Source: Parietichytrium sp. I65-24A
Lineage: Eukaryota; Sar; Bigyra; Thraustochytrida; Thraustochytriidae
Direction: 5' to 3'
NCBI GenBank assembly: GCA_012862575.1
Contig: BLSF01000061.1
Span: 1 to 64,000, forward strand
DNA length: 64,000 nt
Under the pieces are notes generated by a model. That model was not told the origin of the DNA. It worked only from the letters and a program-made list of their open reading frames with translations, and did no database searches. A program made the translations under genes and the position numbers. Shown here one piece after another: positions 45,352 through 53,740 of the stretch (position 1 is its first letter; each line of letters begins with the position of its first letter).

Positions 45352-45543
45352 ATGATGATGTCAATGACGAAATATGATGATGTTTATTTTGATGAAGAAA
45401 GCCAAAGAATCACCATTGGAGTGCGAGAATACTATAAACTTCATTTGATTGCATGCCTTGCCGTAGCATCAGCGTTGCTCTACTTGGTCGTGATAATCTT
45501 TGGATCTATTAACGATTTACAGGACAAATCCCTGACGAAATAG
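45352..45543 (+). CDS. Microprotein (type C copy), 63 aa
   Basis: Second copy of the type C protein: DEESQRITIGVREYYKLH and a span LIACLAVASALLYLVVIIF. It lies after the inverted-repeat element and heads a second, diverged block of the array. Confidence 0.65.
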   Translation: MMMSMTKYDDVYFDEESQRITIGVREYYKLHLIACLAVASALLYLVVIIFGSINDLQDKSLTK

Positions 45544-45605
45544 ACCTGTTGACTAATTTGGAGTACCTAGAATTTGGTGATCAGGATATTGATGGCACAA
45601 TTCTA

Positions 45606-45756
45606 ACCTAACCTAACCTGTTGAAGATGACAGTAGTAGCGATGAAGAACTTGCTGAGAAAGACAACGGCAACGGCAATCTGATTTTATTTTGCATTTTA
45701 CTGTTAGGTGGAGCGTTATTTGTAGGTTTTATAATTTCTTTCTACTTTGAATAAAG
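45606..45756 (+). pseudogene. Partial type D microprotein copy next to (TAACC)3
   Basis: A reading segment ending GNLILFCILLLGGALFVGF resembles the type D membrane tail but has no recognisable full N-terminus. It directly follows a TAACC triple repeat at 45606-45620. Confidence 0.45.
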
Positions 45757-45819
45757 ATTCAACCGTCACGGTGCAATCGAGCCGCAGCAGCAGTCCCCAA
45801 ACTAGAAAGAAAAAAAAAG

Positions 45820-45993
45820 ATGTCGACGAAAGAAAAAGCAGCAGCAAGACCTATTGGTCCACTCGTTGAAGAAGAACACTATACCATCTTCAAGGAACAT
45901 CCATTCATCCAAGCCATGGCGATTCTGGCGCTTTTGTCGGGTTGTGCCATTGTACCGTTTCTATTCGCCCGTCTGAAAATGGAGAGGCATTGA
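45820..45993 (+). CDS. Tail-anchored microprotein (type A copy), 57 aa
   Basis: Starts MSTKEKAAARPIG after a CAG-rich leader. The EHPFIQAMAILALLSGCAIV membrane segment closely matches type A at 44373, with a much shorter N-terminus. Confidence 0.6.
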   Translation: MSTKEKAAARPIGPLVEEEHYTIFKEHPFIQAMAILALLSGCAIVPFLFARLKMERH

Positions 45994-46037
45994 ATTGCAA
46001 CAACAGCAGCAGCAGCAGCAGACCCTCAACTAGAAAG

Positions 46038-46214
46038 ATGCCGGTGAATACACTTGAAGAACAACTACTTTTCGAAAAAGAAGAAGAAGAAGAAGAAGAG
46101 ATATACATCACGATTTTAAGCGAGTTTTTGTTCATCCAAGTTGCGTCCATATTGGCACTTTTCGCTGGTTTTGTATTTGCTGTCATTCTTCTTCTCGCTC
46201 AGCATGACGATTGA
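46038..46214 (+). CDS. Tail-anchored microprotein (type B copy), 58 aa
   Basis: Starts MPVNTLEEQLLFEKEEEE after a CAG-rich leader; membrane segment SEFLFIQVASILALFAGF. It overlaps the next gene by 11 bases. Confidence 0.65.
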   Translation: MPVNTLEEQLLFEKEEEEEEEIYITILSEFLFIQVASILALFAGFVFAVILLLAQHDD

Positions 46215-46407
46215 AAGTCAACGCGGATTGCGAGAACTCATTGCATGTCTTGAACCAAAAATGACAGATGATGTAGTAGTAACAGTAGAACATGAAGAAG
46301 TTGATTATCATCAACTCCCAATTTACGTGTTCGCACATCTCGCAGTACTGTCATGGATCATATTTCTCGTCATGTCTGCACGCGTGTATTTCATGAGCGT
46401 GTTTTGA
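46204..46407 (+). CDS. Microprotein (type C-derived), 67 aa
   Basis: The beginning IESQRGLRELIACL resembles the type C ESQxxxxGVREYY...IACL region, but the hydrophobic segment that follows is different (VFAHLAVLSWIIFLVM) and lies 20 residues later, after an acidic stretch. It looks like a rearranged type C gene. Confidence 0.55.
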   Translation: MTIESQRGLRELIACLEPKMTDDVVVTVEHEEVDYHQLPIYVFAHLAVLSWIIFLVMSARVYFMSVF

Positions 46408-46442
46408 TCGTGATAGAAGAATACGATGAGATAGATAGATAG

Positions 46443-46510
46443 TTGAAACCACCATTGGAATCACTCCGTTTTCAACCCCCGCCAAAGCCTTGATTCCAAC
46501 GGTGGTTTCA
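46443..46510. repeat. Inverted repeat GAAACCACC...GGTGGTTTC plus (CCCTAA)2
   Basis: Left arm TTGAAACCACCATTGGAATC, right arm TTGATTCCAACGGTGGTTTC, and 25 bases further CCCTAACCCTA at 46535-46545. A short remnant of a type A tail follows at about 46550-46580. Confidence 0.8.
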
Positions 46511-46637
46511 TCCATTGTGAAAAAAAAGAAGAAACCCTAACCCTACCAAAACTCATGACGGGTTGTGCCGTTATAACGTAAGACATTGACCACCAGCAGC
46601 AGTAGCAGCAGCAGACCCCAAAAGACACCACAAAAAG

Positions 46638-46823
46638 ATGCCAATGACGGCGTCGTCCAGTGCACTTGAGGAACAACTACTTTTCGAAGATCAACACGAC
46701 GAAGAAGAAGAAGAGTTTTATAACGATATTTTAAGCGAGTTTTGGTTTGTCCAAGTTGCGTCCATTTTGGCACTTTTCACTGGATGTGCAATTGCGGGCA
46801 TTACTTTTCTCGCTCAGGATTAA
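46638..46823 (+). CDS. Tail-anchored microprotein (type B copy), 61 aa
   Basis: Starts MPMTASSSALEEQLLF after a CAG-rich leader very like that before 44747. Acidic stretch, then SEFWFVQVASILALFTGC, identical to the first type B copy. This high similarity suggests recent duplication or selection on the membrane segment. Confidence 0.7.
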   Translation: MPMTASSSALEEQLLFEDQHDEEEEEFYNDILSEFWFVQVASILALFTGCAIAGITFLAQD

Positions 46824-46910
46824 GATGTCAATTACGTTATTGCAGATGTAATGTAATTGAGGTATGGTTAGCCATAGTTATTTGTTCTTGTTCTTGTTTT
46901 TTTCACAGTG

Positions 46911-47939
46911 TTAGTCTGAAAGATTGTCATACACGCCACGTAACGCCGCGAGCGCTTTGCGTGAATCTTTTGTTCGCCCATGGCATTTTGTCATGGCGGC
47001 AATGGCTTGAATTGCTGCTTTTCGTAGCATGTCGTCACGGGAATGTGTTCTCAAGGCCTCCAAGACCCTCTCCAAGGCGCCAAGTTGTACCAGAGTTTCA
47101 AAATCTGTGGAAGGATTCATCAGCTCCCATATCGCCTCACATGCGATCGTTTGCAATTGTACGTCCATCGGGTGATTCTTCATAGACTCTACAATGCACG
47201 GCAGGGTGGAGTTGAATTCGATAAGTTCGTAGTTGATAATCTGGCATCCGTATATTTGGACTCCCACAACATGTGGGTGAGCTTTCATGGAATCGACGAC
47301 AAGCTTCTGAAGGAGATCGGGAGGGAGATGAACGTTGTTGTTACAGACGAGGAGACGAAATAGAAATGCGAGCCCAGGGCTTTGTATGCGTGCATCCCCC
47401 AAGTGCAATCCTAATACCATGGCAACGTCCTCTGCATATTCATCAGTTACCACGAACTTCCTCTCGAATAAATGCTCGTATTCCTTCAGCACTGAAAATA
47501 CCGCCACTTGAACGTCCGCGCTATGACTGTGTACTTGCATTGCCCTTCCGACTGCATCGAAAAAACGAACACTTTCCCATACATGTTCTTGTCCCGCGTA
47601 TGCTAAACACCCTGCTTCTTGCGCCCTTTCGTTCCAAAAGTAAAACCCCATTGCATCGATGACCTGCTTTCCTTCGTAGTATTTCAAGTTCCTGTCTGAC
47701 TTGGCTCGCTGAGTTACAAATTCACGGTCCAAGTAACATGCCTCAGCCAGTATACTGCCGTGGACTGCATCTAGGAACGACGATATGTGTCCAACCAAGG
47801 CGTCTATCTTGCGCAGTGCATCGAAGGAGCCACCGGGCTTGGCAGCCGCCGGCTGTGACGCATTGTGGCCCAGATTATTCACCTTGACGCCGCCACCGCT
47901 ATCGCCCGCCGACGCGCATTGGTCGCGTGTCCGCTTCAT
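46911..47939 (-). CDS. ARM/HEAT-like helical repeat protein, 342 aa
   Basis: The C-terminal 220 residues look like armadillo-type repeats: SMKAHPHVVGVQIYGCQII, SMKNHPMDVQLQTIACEAIW and LRTHSRDDMLRKAAIQAIAA are successive units of about 42-48 residues with the same helix pattern (short link, then A-x2-A-I). The first 45 residues are low-complexity. Such proteins usually act as binding scaffolds. Base composition is more GC-rich than its neighbours and there is no low-complexity run in the domain, so a relatively recent capture from a host is possible. The ATG at 47939 lies next to the large 7-bp minisatellite. Confidence 0.7.
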   Translation of the reverse strand: MKRTRDQCASAGDSGGGVKVNNLGHNASQPAAAKPGGSFDALRKIDALVGHISSFLDAVHGSILAEACYLDREFVTQRAKSDRNLKYYEGKQVIDAMGFYFWNERAQEAGCLAYAGQEHVWESVRFFDAVGRAMQVHSHSADVQVAVFSVLKEYEHLFERKFVVTDEYAEDVAMVLGLHLGDARIQSPGLAFLFRLLVCNNNVHLPPDLLQKLVVDSMKAHPHVVGVQIYGCQIINYELIEFNSTLPCIVESMKNHPMDVQLQTIACEAIWELMNPSTDFETLVQLGALERVLEALRTHSRDDMLRKAAIQAIAAMTKCHGRTKDSRKALAALRGVYDNLSD

Positions 47940-47942
47940 CGT

Positions 47943-48667
47943 TGGTCACAGGTCACAGGTCACAGGTCACAGGTCACAGGTCACAGGTCACAGGTCACAG
48001 GTCACAGGTCACAGGTCACAGGTCACAGGTCACAGGTCACAGGTCACAGGTCACAGGTCACAGGTCACAGGTCACAGGTCACAGGTCACAGGTCACAGGT
48101 CACAGGTCACAGGTCACAGGTCACAGGTCACAGGTCACAGGTCACAGGTCACAGGTCACAGGTCACAGGTCACAGGTCACAGGTCACAGGTCACAGGTCA
48201 CAGGTCACAGGTCACAGGTCACAGGTCACAGGTCACAGGTCACAGGTCACAGGTCACAGGTCACAGGTCACAGGTCACAGGTCACAGGTCACAGGTCACA
48301 GGTCACAGGTCACAGGTCACAGGTCACAGGTCACAGGTCACAGGTCACAGGTCACAGGTCACAGGTCACAGGTCACAGGTCACAGGTCACAGGTCACAGG
48401 TCACAGGTCACAGGTCACAGGTCACAGGTCACAGGTCACAGGTCACAGGTCACAGGTCACAGGTCACAGGTCACAGGTCACAGGTCACAGGTCACAGGTC
48501 ACAGGTCACAGGTCACAGGTCACAGGTCACAGGTCACAGGTCACAGGTCACAGGTCACAGGTCACAGGTCACAGGTCACAGGTCACAGGTCACAGGTCAC
48601 AGGTCACAGGTCACAGGTCACAGGTCACAGGTCACAGGTCACAGGTCACAGGTCACAGGTCACAGGT
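47943..48667. repeat. 7-bp minisatellite (GGTCACA)n, about 103 copies
   Basis: A near-perfect heptanucleotide array of about 725 bases. Because 7 is not divisible by 3, each plus-strand frame reads the same heptapeptide repeat (T-G-H-R-S-Q-V) with no stop, which creates three overlapping spurious frames. The unit contains GGTCA, a nuclear-receptor half-site sequence and part of many E-box-like contexts; any regulatory role is speculation. It begins four bases from the ARM-like gene start. Confidence 0.95.
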
Positions 48668-49112
48668 TTTTTTTTCCTAGACTGCTGGTCTAACCTAACG
48701 GAAGTACCTGAACTTTTACCCTCGAAAAACCCTCTAGGGCTAAGCGCATAACACAACCCCCATCGTGACACAGACTTCCTATTCTTAATGACTCTTACTG
48801 TACCTACCAAAAATAATAGGACTATATAGGGAAAACACGTTTTTGTGGACGCCGGGCAGTTTTACCCAGGGCCCCCCCAACCCGGTTTTTTACAACCCCT
48901 AGACTCTTAGTGACTCTTACATCCGGTGACGATGAAGAAAGCCAAAGCGTGTCCATTGGGGTACGAGAATACTATACACTTCATTTCATTGCATGCCTTG
49001 CTCTACTTGGTCGCGCTAACCTTTGAATCGGTTCGTTACGTTAGTCTTCCGTAATTTGAATGATTTTCATACCAAATTTTCGTTCCGTTTCTTTTTTTTA
49101 AAACTAGATTTA
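48668..49112. other. Noncoding spacer with a partial type C microprotein copy
   Basis: About 48930-49053 matches the type C gene at 44990-45147 (GATGAAGAAAGCCAAAG, then GTCCATTGG...GAGAATACTATAC) and is incomplete. The rest holds a run of T, a C-rich GGCCCCCCCAACCC tract and no gene. Confidence 0.65.
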
Positions 49113-49715
49113 TTATTCAAGTGCATCGACCTCATGGCACTTGTCGTACACATCCACGTACGATTGAAACAACTCCTTCATCTGGAGATCATCATCGTCA
49201 TTACCAGAAGAACATTTCGAGGCATGCTTTGCGAGACATTCCTGATATGGTACATAGGCCTCATTCACCTTGTCGTCGCAAGATTCTGAATCAGATTCAA
49301 TAAACGTGCGCACAAGGTGGTTGAATGCAAATTGGCATGGTTCGCATGATCGATACAGTAGATCGCTGTACACGGACAATGGCAAGCCATTGCAGGTATT
49401 TGACGACGCGGTCTCTTTACTGCAACGTCGATTGGTCTGTGCGGCCAATTCCGCGCAAGCAACTAGATGCATCGAATTCGTCATCAGTCCTTCATCATCA
49501 TTGCATTGCCCGCTGGTACTGGTGAGACAATCGGTGATTGCATTGTGGTAAGCGGAGAGTCCATCGCAGTAGTCACTGTTGAAAGAAGAATGAGAAGGAG
49601 AAGAAATCGTCGAAAAACAATGTCCAAGCACCTCGGACGCGCAGGTTGTTGAGGTGGTAGTGGTGGTGGAGAGTAGGCGGTCGCAGTTTTTCGTGCAGCT
49701 TGATTGAGAGCCCAT
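49113..49715 (-). CDS. Cys-rich protein (family E), 200 aa
   Basis: Start taken as MGSQSSCTKNC at 49715. It has about 18 cysteines, a Ser/Thr run near residue 17, and a conserved SCEPCQFAFNHL block shared with the protein at 56086. It is a near-duplicate of the gene at 51167-51766 (over 90 percent by eye). No signal peptide or membrane span is evident in either copy, while Met-Gly at the start could allow N-myristoylation. Probably a disulfide-rich or metal-binding virion or secreted protein. Confidence 0.7.
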   Translation of the reverse strand: MGSQSSCTKNCDRLLSTTTTTSTTCASEVLGHCFSTISSPSHSSFNSDYCDGLSAYHNAITDCLTSTSGQCNDDEGLMTNSMHLVACAELAAQTNRRCSKETASSNTCNGLPLSVYSDLLYRSCEPCQFAFNHLVRTFIESDSESCDDKVNEAYVPYQECLAKHASKCSSGNDDDDLQMKELFQSYVDVYDKCHEVDALE

Positions 49716-49734
49716 CTTTGGTTTTTGGTGCGAT

Positions 49735-50530
49735 GTTTGTTGACACAAATTGCACTGTACTTTGTCGGGAATCAGAGTCGACAGGAACTTGTGATTTGGT
49801 GATTGCCTGCCATCATCGAGTTGGTGACTGGATGAGTCGTCGCATGTGCCTTTCTCGCAAGTTCCTTGTATTATGGTTTATGGTATTAGTGGCTATGTAC
49901 ACACCTATGAATTGTACCTTATAAGTGAATAGAAAGTTGTATAACATGTTCCGAATGGATTACGTTAGGTTTGTTATTGTGTCTCTTAATTATAAGTTCC
50001 TGGACACGTGCGTAATCCTTTTTACCTTACTTAATGTTTCCGCTAGAAACACCCGTAAGTGCACTGTGTAGTAGGAACAGATCAGGAGATTACTTACTAT
50101 TTTAGTCCAGTTTTGATTGTGCCTTCCACCCACCTTTTATTCCAATGACTGTGAACTTTGTTTTAAAAATTCTTCTTGGAAGTACAATGCTTCCCATGAT
50201 GTTATTTGATACAAATTGCACAGTAATTACTTTGCCGGGAATCCACACAGGAACTTGCGTTTGTTGCTTGTGAGAATTGGTGACTGACTAAGCCGCGTGC
50301 CCTTCTGATGCAAAATTTCTTGTCTCAAGGATTATTGTAACTATTCGATAGGTGCACACCTGCATCACGCGCTGTAATATTAATTAGAGGATAGTGTAGC
50401 ATGTTGGTTATACAGTATTCAATGTCTGAAGGTCTAGGGGGGTCATTGGACGTGTGTATGTGCGCCTTTCCTTGGTCTTAATGATTTAGTAAACATGACT
50501 ACCAATAAGAGCAGATAGATGTCACACTAA
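49735..50530. repeat. Diverged tandem duplication in noncoding DNA
   Basis: The segment from about 49735 to 50130 is repeated, strongly diverged, at about 50200 to 50530: both have ACAAATTGCAC, TTTG.CGGGAATC, ACAGGAACTTG, TGCCTTTC/TGCCCTTC, GGTATTAGTGG/GGATTATTG, and ACACCTATGAATTG/ACACCTGCATCACG in the same order. Open frames here are short and not conserved between copies, so I call no gene. Confidence 0.6.
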
Positions 50531-50922
50531 CACAACTCCTCACGCGCCAGACAGACTGAATGGACATAGTTGTATCCTAAGTAAAACTAGGTAAAAGCGG
50601 GAATCATTTTGATTTGTGGATTCAAGGACAAGAAATTTCCGAGTTTTGGAGTTATTCTCACTTCAAGTGAAGAGTTCCCAGCACCGCGCTACTGTTGTTA
50701 GATATGTGCTCGGTGTTCAATTTTTAAAAAACATAGCGGATCAACAAAAAGAACAAATCACTGTGCATGAAGAAACTGTTGTTCGCTTTGATAGCCCCTA
50801 GTTGCACGGGTCCTCTACATCTGTTGCTATAAATATCTTTAACTGTAGTGCGCCATTGAAAGATTCCAGTTATCAGCCAAGAGAAGTGAGCTGTCAGTTA
50901 GAGTAATTTAGTTCAAATCAAT

Positions 50923-51020
50923 AAAACCACCGTTGGAATCAACAAGAGTTTAACACGGCAGCAATGACCCTAATGGTGGTTTCATTTTCATACACCTTGA
51001 TGATTCCAATGGTGGTTTCA
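50923..51020. repeat. Three-arm GAAACCACC/GGTGGTTTC element plus (CCCTAA)2
   Basis: One left arm (AAACCACCGTTGGAATCA) and two right arms (TAATGGTGGTTTCA and TGATTCCAATGGTGGTTTCA), followed 16 bases later by CCCTAACCCTA. Confidence 0.75.
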
Positions 51021-51111
51021 TTCATCCAATAAAAACCCTAACCCTAGTAAAATTTTGATTTTCTTTTTCTGACTCTGAATGAAAATTTGATTGATAAAAA
51101 TTAGACTCTAC

Positions 51112-51146
51112 AATATGATATGATATGATATGATATGATATATAAA
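51112..51146. repeat. (ATATG)n pentanucleotide run ending in TATATAAAGG
   Basis: About six ATATG units followed by a TATA-like box. The only adjacent gene runs in the opposite direction, so any transcript started here would be antisense to it. Confidence 0.7.
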
Positions 51147-51166
51147 GGTTGCCACTCCCCTGCCAA

Positions 51167-51766
51167 CTACAACTCGACCTCATGGCACTTGTCGTACACG
51201 TCCACGTACGATTGAAACAATTCCTTCATCTGGAGATCATCATCGTCATTACCAGAAGAACATTTCGAGGCATGCTTTGCGAGACATTCCTGATACGGGG
51301 CATAGGCCTCATTCACCTTGTCGTCGCAAGATTCTGAATCAGATTCAATAAACGTGCGCACAAGGTGGTTGAATGCAAACTGGCATGGTTCGCATGAACG
51401 ATACAAAAGATCGCTGTACACGGACAATGGCAAGCCATTGCAGGTATTTGACGACGCGGTCTCTTTACTGCAACGTCGATTGGTCTGTGCGGCCAATTCC
51501 GCGCAGGCTACTATATGCATCGAATTCGTCATCAAACCATCATCATTATTGCATTGCCCGCTGGTACTGGTGAGACATTCGCTGATTGCATTGTGGTAAG
51601 CGGAGAGTCCATCACAATAGTCACTGTTGAAAGAAGAATGAGAAGGAGAAGAAATCGTCGAGAAACAATGCCCAAGCACCTCGGACGCGCAGGTTGTAGA
51701 GGTGGTAGTGGTGGTGGAGAGGAGGCGGTCGCAGTTTTTCGTGCAAGTTGAAGATCCAGTACCCAT
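51167..51766 (-). CDS. Cys-rich protein (family E copy), 199 aa
   Basis: Near-identical paralog of the gene at 49113-49715, starting MGTGSSTCTKNC. Changes cluster at the ends. A TATATATG box at 51810-51817 lies about 45 bases upstream. Duplication of the pair together with flanking repeats suggests recent copying. Confidence 0.75.
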   Translation of the reverse strand: MGTGSSTCTKNCDRLLSTTTTTSTTCASEVLGHCFSTISSPSHSSFNSDYCDGLSAYHNAISECLTSTSGQCNNDDGLMTNSMHIVACAELAAQTNRRCSKETASSNTCNGLPLSVYSDLLYRSCEPCQFAFNHLVRTFIESDSESCDDKVNEAYAPYQECLAKHASKCSSGNDDDDLQMKELFQSYVDVYDKCHEVEL

Positions 51767-51823
51767 TTTTGGTTTTTGGTGTGATGTTATCATTCTAGAG
51801 TTTGACACGTATATATGTTTTAT

Positions 51824-53740
51824 TTAGTAATACAGTTCAGTCAAGTTTGGTAGGTTCAAAATTTCATCGGGGACGGTCAAGTTATTACCTCTCACATCCA
51901 GGTATACTAATTGTGTCAGATTGCCCAGTTCTTTAGGCACAGTCCCATTTAAATAATTATACGACACATCAATGTGTTGTACGTTTGTGAGTTGACCAAT
52001 ACTTGCTGGTATACCTCCCCTAAACTCTTGATCACTGAGTTGCAGAAAGGTCAAATTTTTTAAGTTCCCGATCTCATCCGGAATCACTCCTGTAAACCTG
52101 CGATAGCCATTCTTTGTGTACATTTTCAATCCAATGGCGGCTTCAGCCTCCATAACATACCAGTACAACTTTAAAGATACCAGCGATGTAAATTTACCAA
52201 CGTCTGGGGTCAACGTGGTTTCCTCAGATAGAAAACGAACAAACACAGTTAAGGGAGGCGAATCACCAGTGACATTCTCTGATGGGCTTTGTTCACAAGT
52301 TACATGCATCCAGATGGGTTTGAATGCCACACATTCGCCTGATTCGTACATTCCATTCGGCAGGTATGCACTCGGTTTATATCGCAATGTACAATTTAAA
52401 TGATCAAGGATCCCTGAACATTTTGGAATGACAGGTATCAAATTTGATGTTATATGGTACACCAAGTGGACCGATGAACCCAGAATCACAGCCCCAAACA
52501 TGCATCCAATGCATGTGGAAGCCATCCGGTGATAACTAGTATCCATCCCTTCGTTCGAACCCTGCCTTGTCCAAGGGTTCAGATACGAGATTCGGCGGCT
52601 TTCTTTACGCGTCTTTGCTCGCGCACGTTTGGATCGGCGATAGTAAACATAATCATTGCAAATAGAAATCAACGTGCAGGTTGAGATGAACGATGCAATG
52701 TTCAAATAATCCTCCTCTATAACGATTCGATCTCCATATGAAAAAGCAGAGAGCCCGAGATAGCAAATATCCGTCAATGCTTCATGAAACAGCATCTTTG
52801 TAGCGCGCCCATATACCAGCATGTATGGAATCGCGATGCTCTGGAATAGTAAATGAGCGACAAAACAAAAAATGTACTCGTGTCTGACACGTTCAAGAAT
52901 GCCTCCAGATCTCAATGCCATGTACTGTGTCGCCCATTCGATCACTTCCATCACCAAACATTTGGCGCCAAAGTACTTGCCCCCCGGTTTGATGTTTATG
53001 AACCAAGTTAAAATCTTGGCCTCTTTCCGTGTGTCATCAAGTCGCGAGAACCATGGTATTGTATCCAGTGCCGAATATAGTGCATAATTGCTTGCAATCA
53101 GAATGATAAAATTGATCTGACCTGTGTAGAATACAAGCAACATGATCCCGATGTTTGCAATGCAGACAAGAAACATGTTGACATCCCATTCCGAAGCTTT
53201 CACCTGATCTTTGAAGAGATAATCAGAGCGTGGTGTAAATATAAGCAGAGCATAAAAATAGGCCATGCAATTGAACCCTCCTATATATTTGACGATGAGT
53301 TGGGACGATAAATATCCATAACGCAAGTCAATATAAGACCACAACAGGACGATCATGATCAGGAAACAGAGATTTGGTCGTCCTTTTGGGTAGGTGAGCA
53401 CGCGGTAGATTCGATTCCGTTTGCGAACACCATCATCATCATTCGGCTGGCGCTTGCACATCCTCCCGACCATGCTGCCTAGAATCGTGATGATCCATGA
53501 CCCGGCAATGTCGAGTTCGTAAACATAAAGGTACGCAGCAGAAGCAAAGCACAGAAATGCGAGCAATTGGATCAAATAATACTCGGTGTCAGAAATGCTT
53601 GTTTGCTCATCTTCGCCTTGCTGCTGTCGAATCTCCGTGCTGCGATTGTTTTCCTGAACCTCGTCGCCACTGTCATTCCTCCTTCTGCTGCTGCTATCGC
53701 CACTACAACTTGCATCCGCCGGAGTAACCTTGCTCGTCAT
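51824..53740 (-). CDS. Polytopic membrane protein with C-terminal leucine-rich repeats, 638 aa
   Basis: The start MTSKVTPADAS at 53740 is preferred; the frame is open about 110 residues further with Arg/Gly-rich unlikely sequence. After a Ser/Gln-rich tail come about eight to ten hydrophobic spans (residues 50-400). Then a Cys-containing ectodomain, then four leucine-rich repeats of the plant/stramenopile IPxxIGxLxxL type (GVIPDEIGNLKNLTFLQLSD, GGIPASIGQLTNVQHIDVSY, GTVPKELGNLTQLVYLDVRG). N-glycosylation sites sit in the repeats. The domain order is known from cellular proteins of protists and oomycetes rather than from viruses. It may be a captured receptor displayed on infected cells or the virion; this is inference. 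Confidence 0.8.
   Translation of the reverse strand: MTSKVTPADASCSGDSSSRRRNDSGDEVQENNRSTEIRQQQGEDEQTSISDTEYYLIQLLAFLCFASAAYLYVYELDIAGSWIITILGSMVGRMCKRQPNDDDGVRKRNRIYRVLTYPKGRPNLCFLIMIVLLWSYIDLRYGYLSSQLIVKYIGGFNCMAYFYALLIFTPRSDYLFKDQVKASEWDVNMFLVCIANIGIMLLVFYTGQINFIILIASNYALYSALDTIPWFSRLDDTRKEAKILTWFINIKPGGKYFGAKCLVMEVIEWATQYMALRSGGILERVRHEYIFCFVAHLLFQSIAIPYMLVYGRATKMLFHEALTDICYLGLSAFSYGDRIVIEEDYLNIASFISTCTLISICNDYVYYRRSKRARAKTRKESRRISYLNPWTRQGSNEGMDTSYHRMASTCIGCMFGAVILGSSVHLVYHITSNLIPVIPKCSGILDHLNCTLRYKPSAYLPNGMYESGECVAFKPIWMHVTCEQSPSENVTGDSPPLTVFVRFLSEETTLTPDVGKFTSLVSLKLYWYVMEAEAAIGLKMYTKNGYRRFTGVIPDEIGNLKNLTFLQLSDQEFRGGIPASIGQLTNVQHIDVSYNYLNGTVPKELGNLTQLVYLDVRGNNLTVPDEILNLPNLTELYY

Larger units (their letters stand above)
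50531..51166. other. Noncoding spacer with promoter-like and repeat elements
   Basis: It has the inverted-repeat element at 50923-51020, (CCCTAA)2 at 51036-51046, and an ATATG run at 51112-51141 ending in TATATAAAGG. A 61-codon frame at 50616 is not supported. This is the longest gene-poor part of the interior. Confidence 0.6.

Noticed and set aside
47943-48667. CRISPR array
   Set aside because: The repeat is a continuous heptanucleotide with no spacers.
47785-48751. Three long overlapping forward frames of heptapeptide repeats
   Set aside because: They are produced by the stop-free 7-bp minisatellite. No start context, domain or promoter supports any of them.
50616-50801. 61-codon frame in the gene-poor interior
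   Set aside because: No promoter, no similarity, and it lies in degenerate duplicated noncoding DNA.
43988-51046. A true telomere within the window
   Set aside because: Each telomere-like motif has only about two units and is flanked by genes on both sides.
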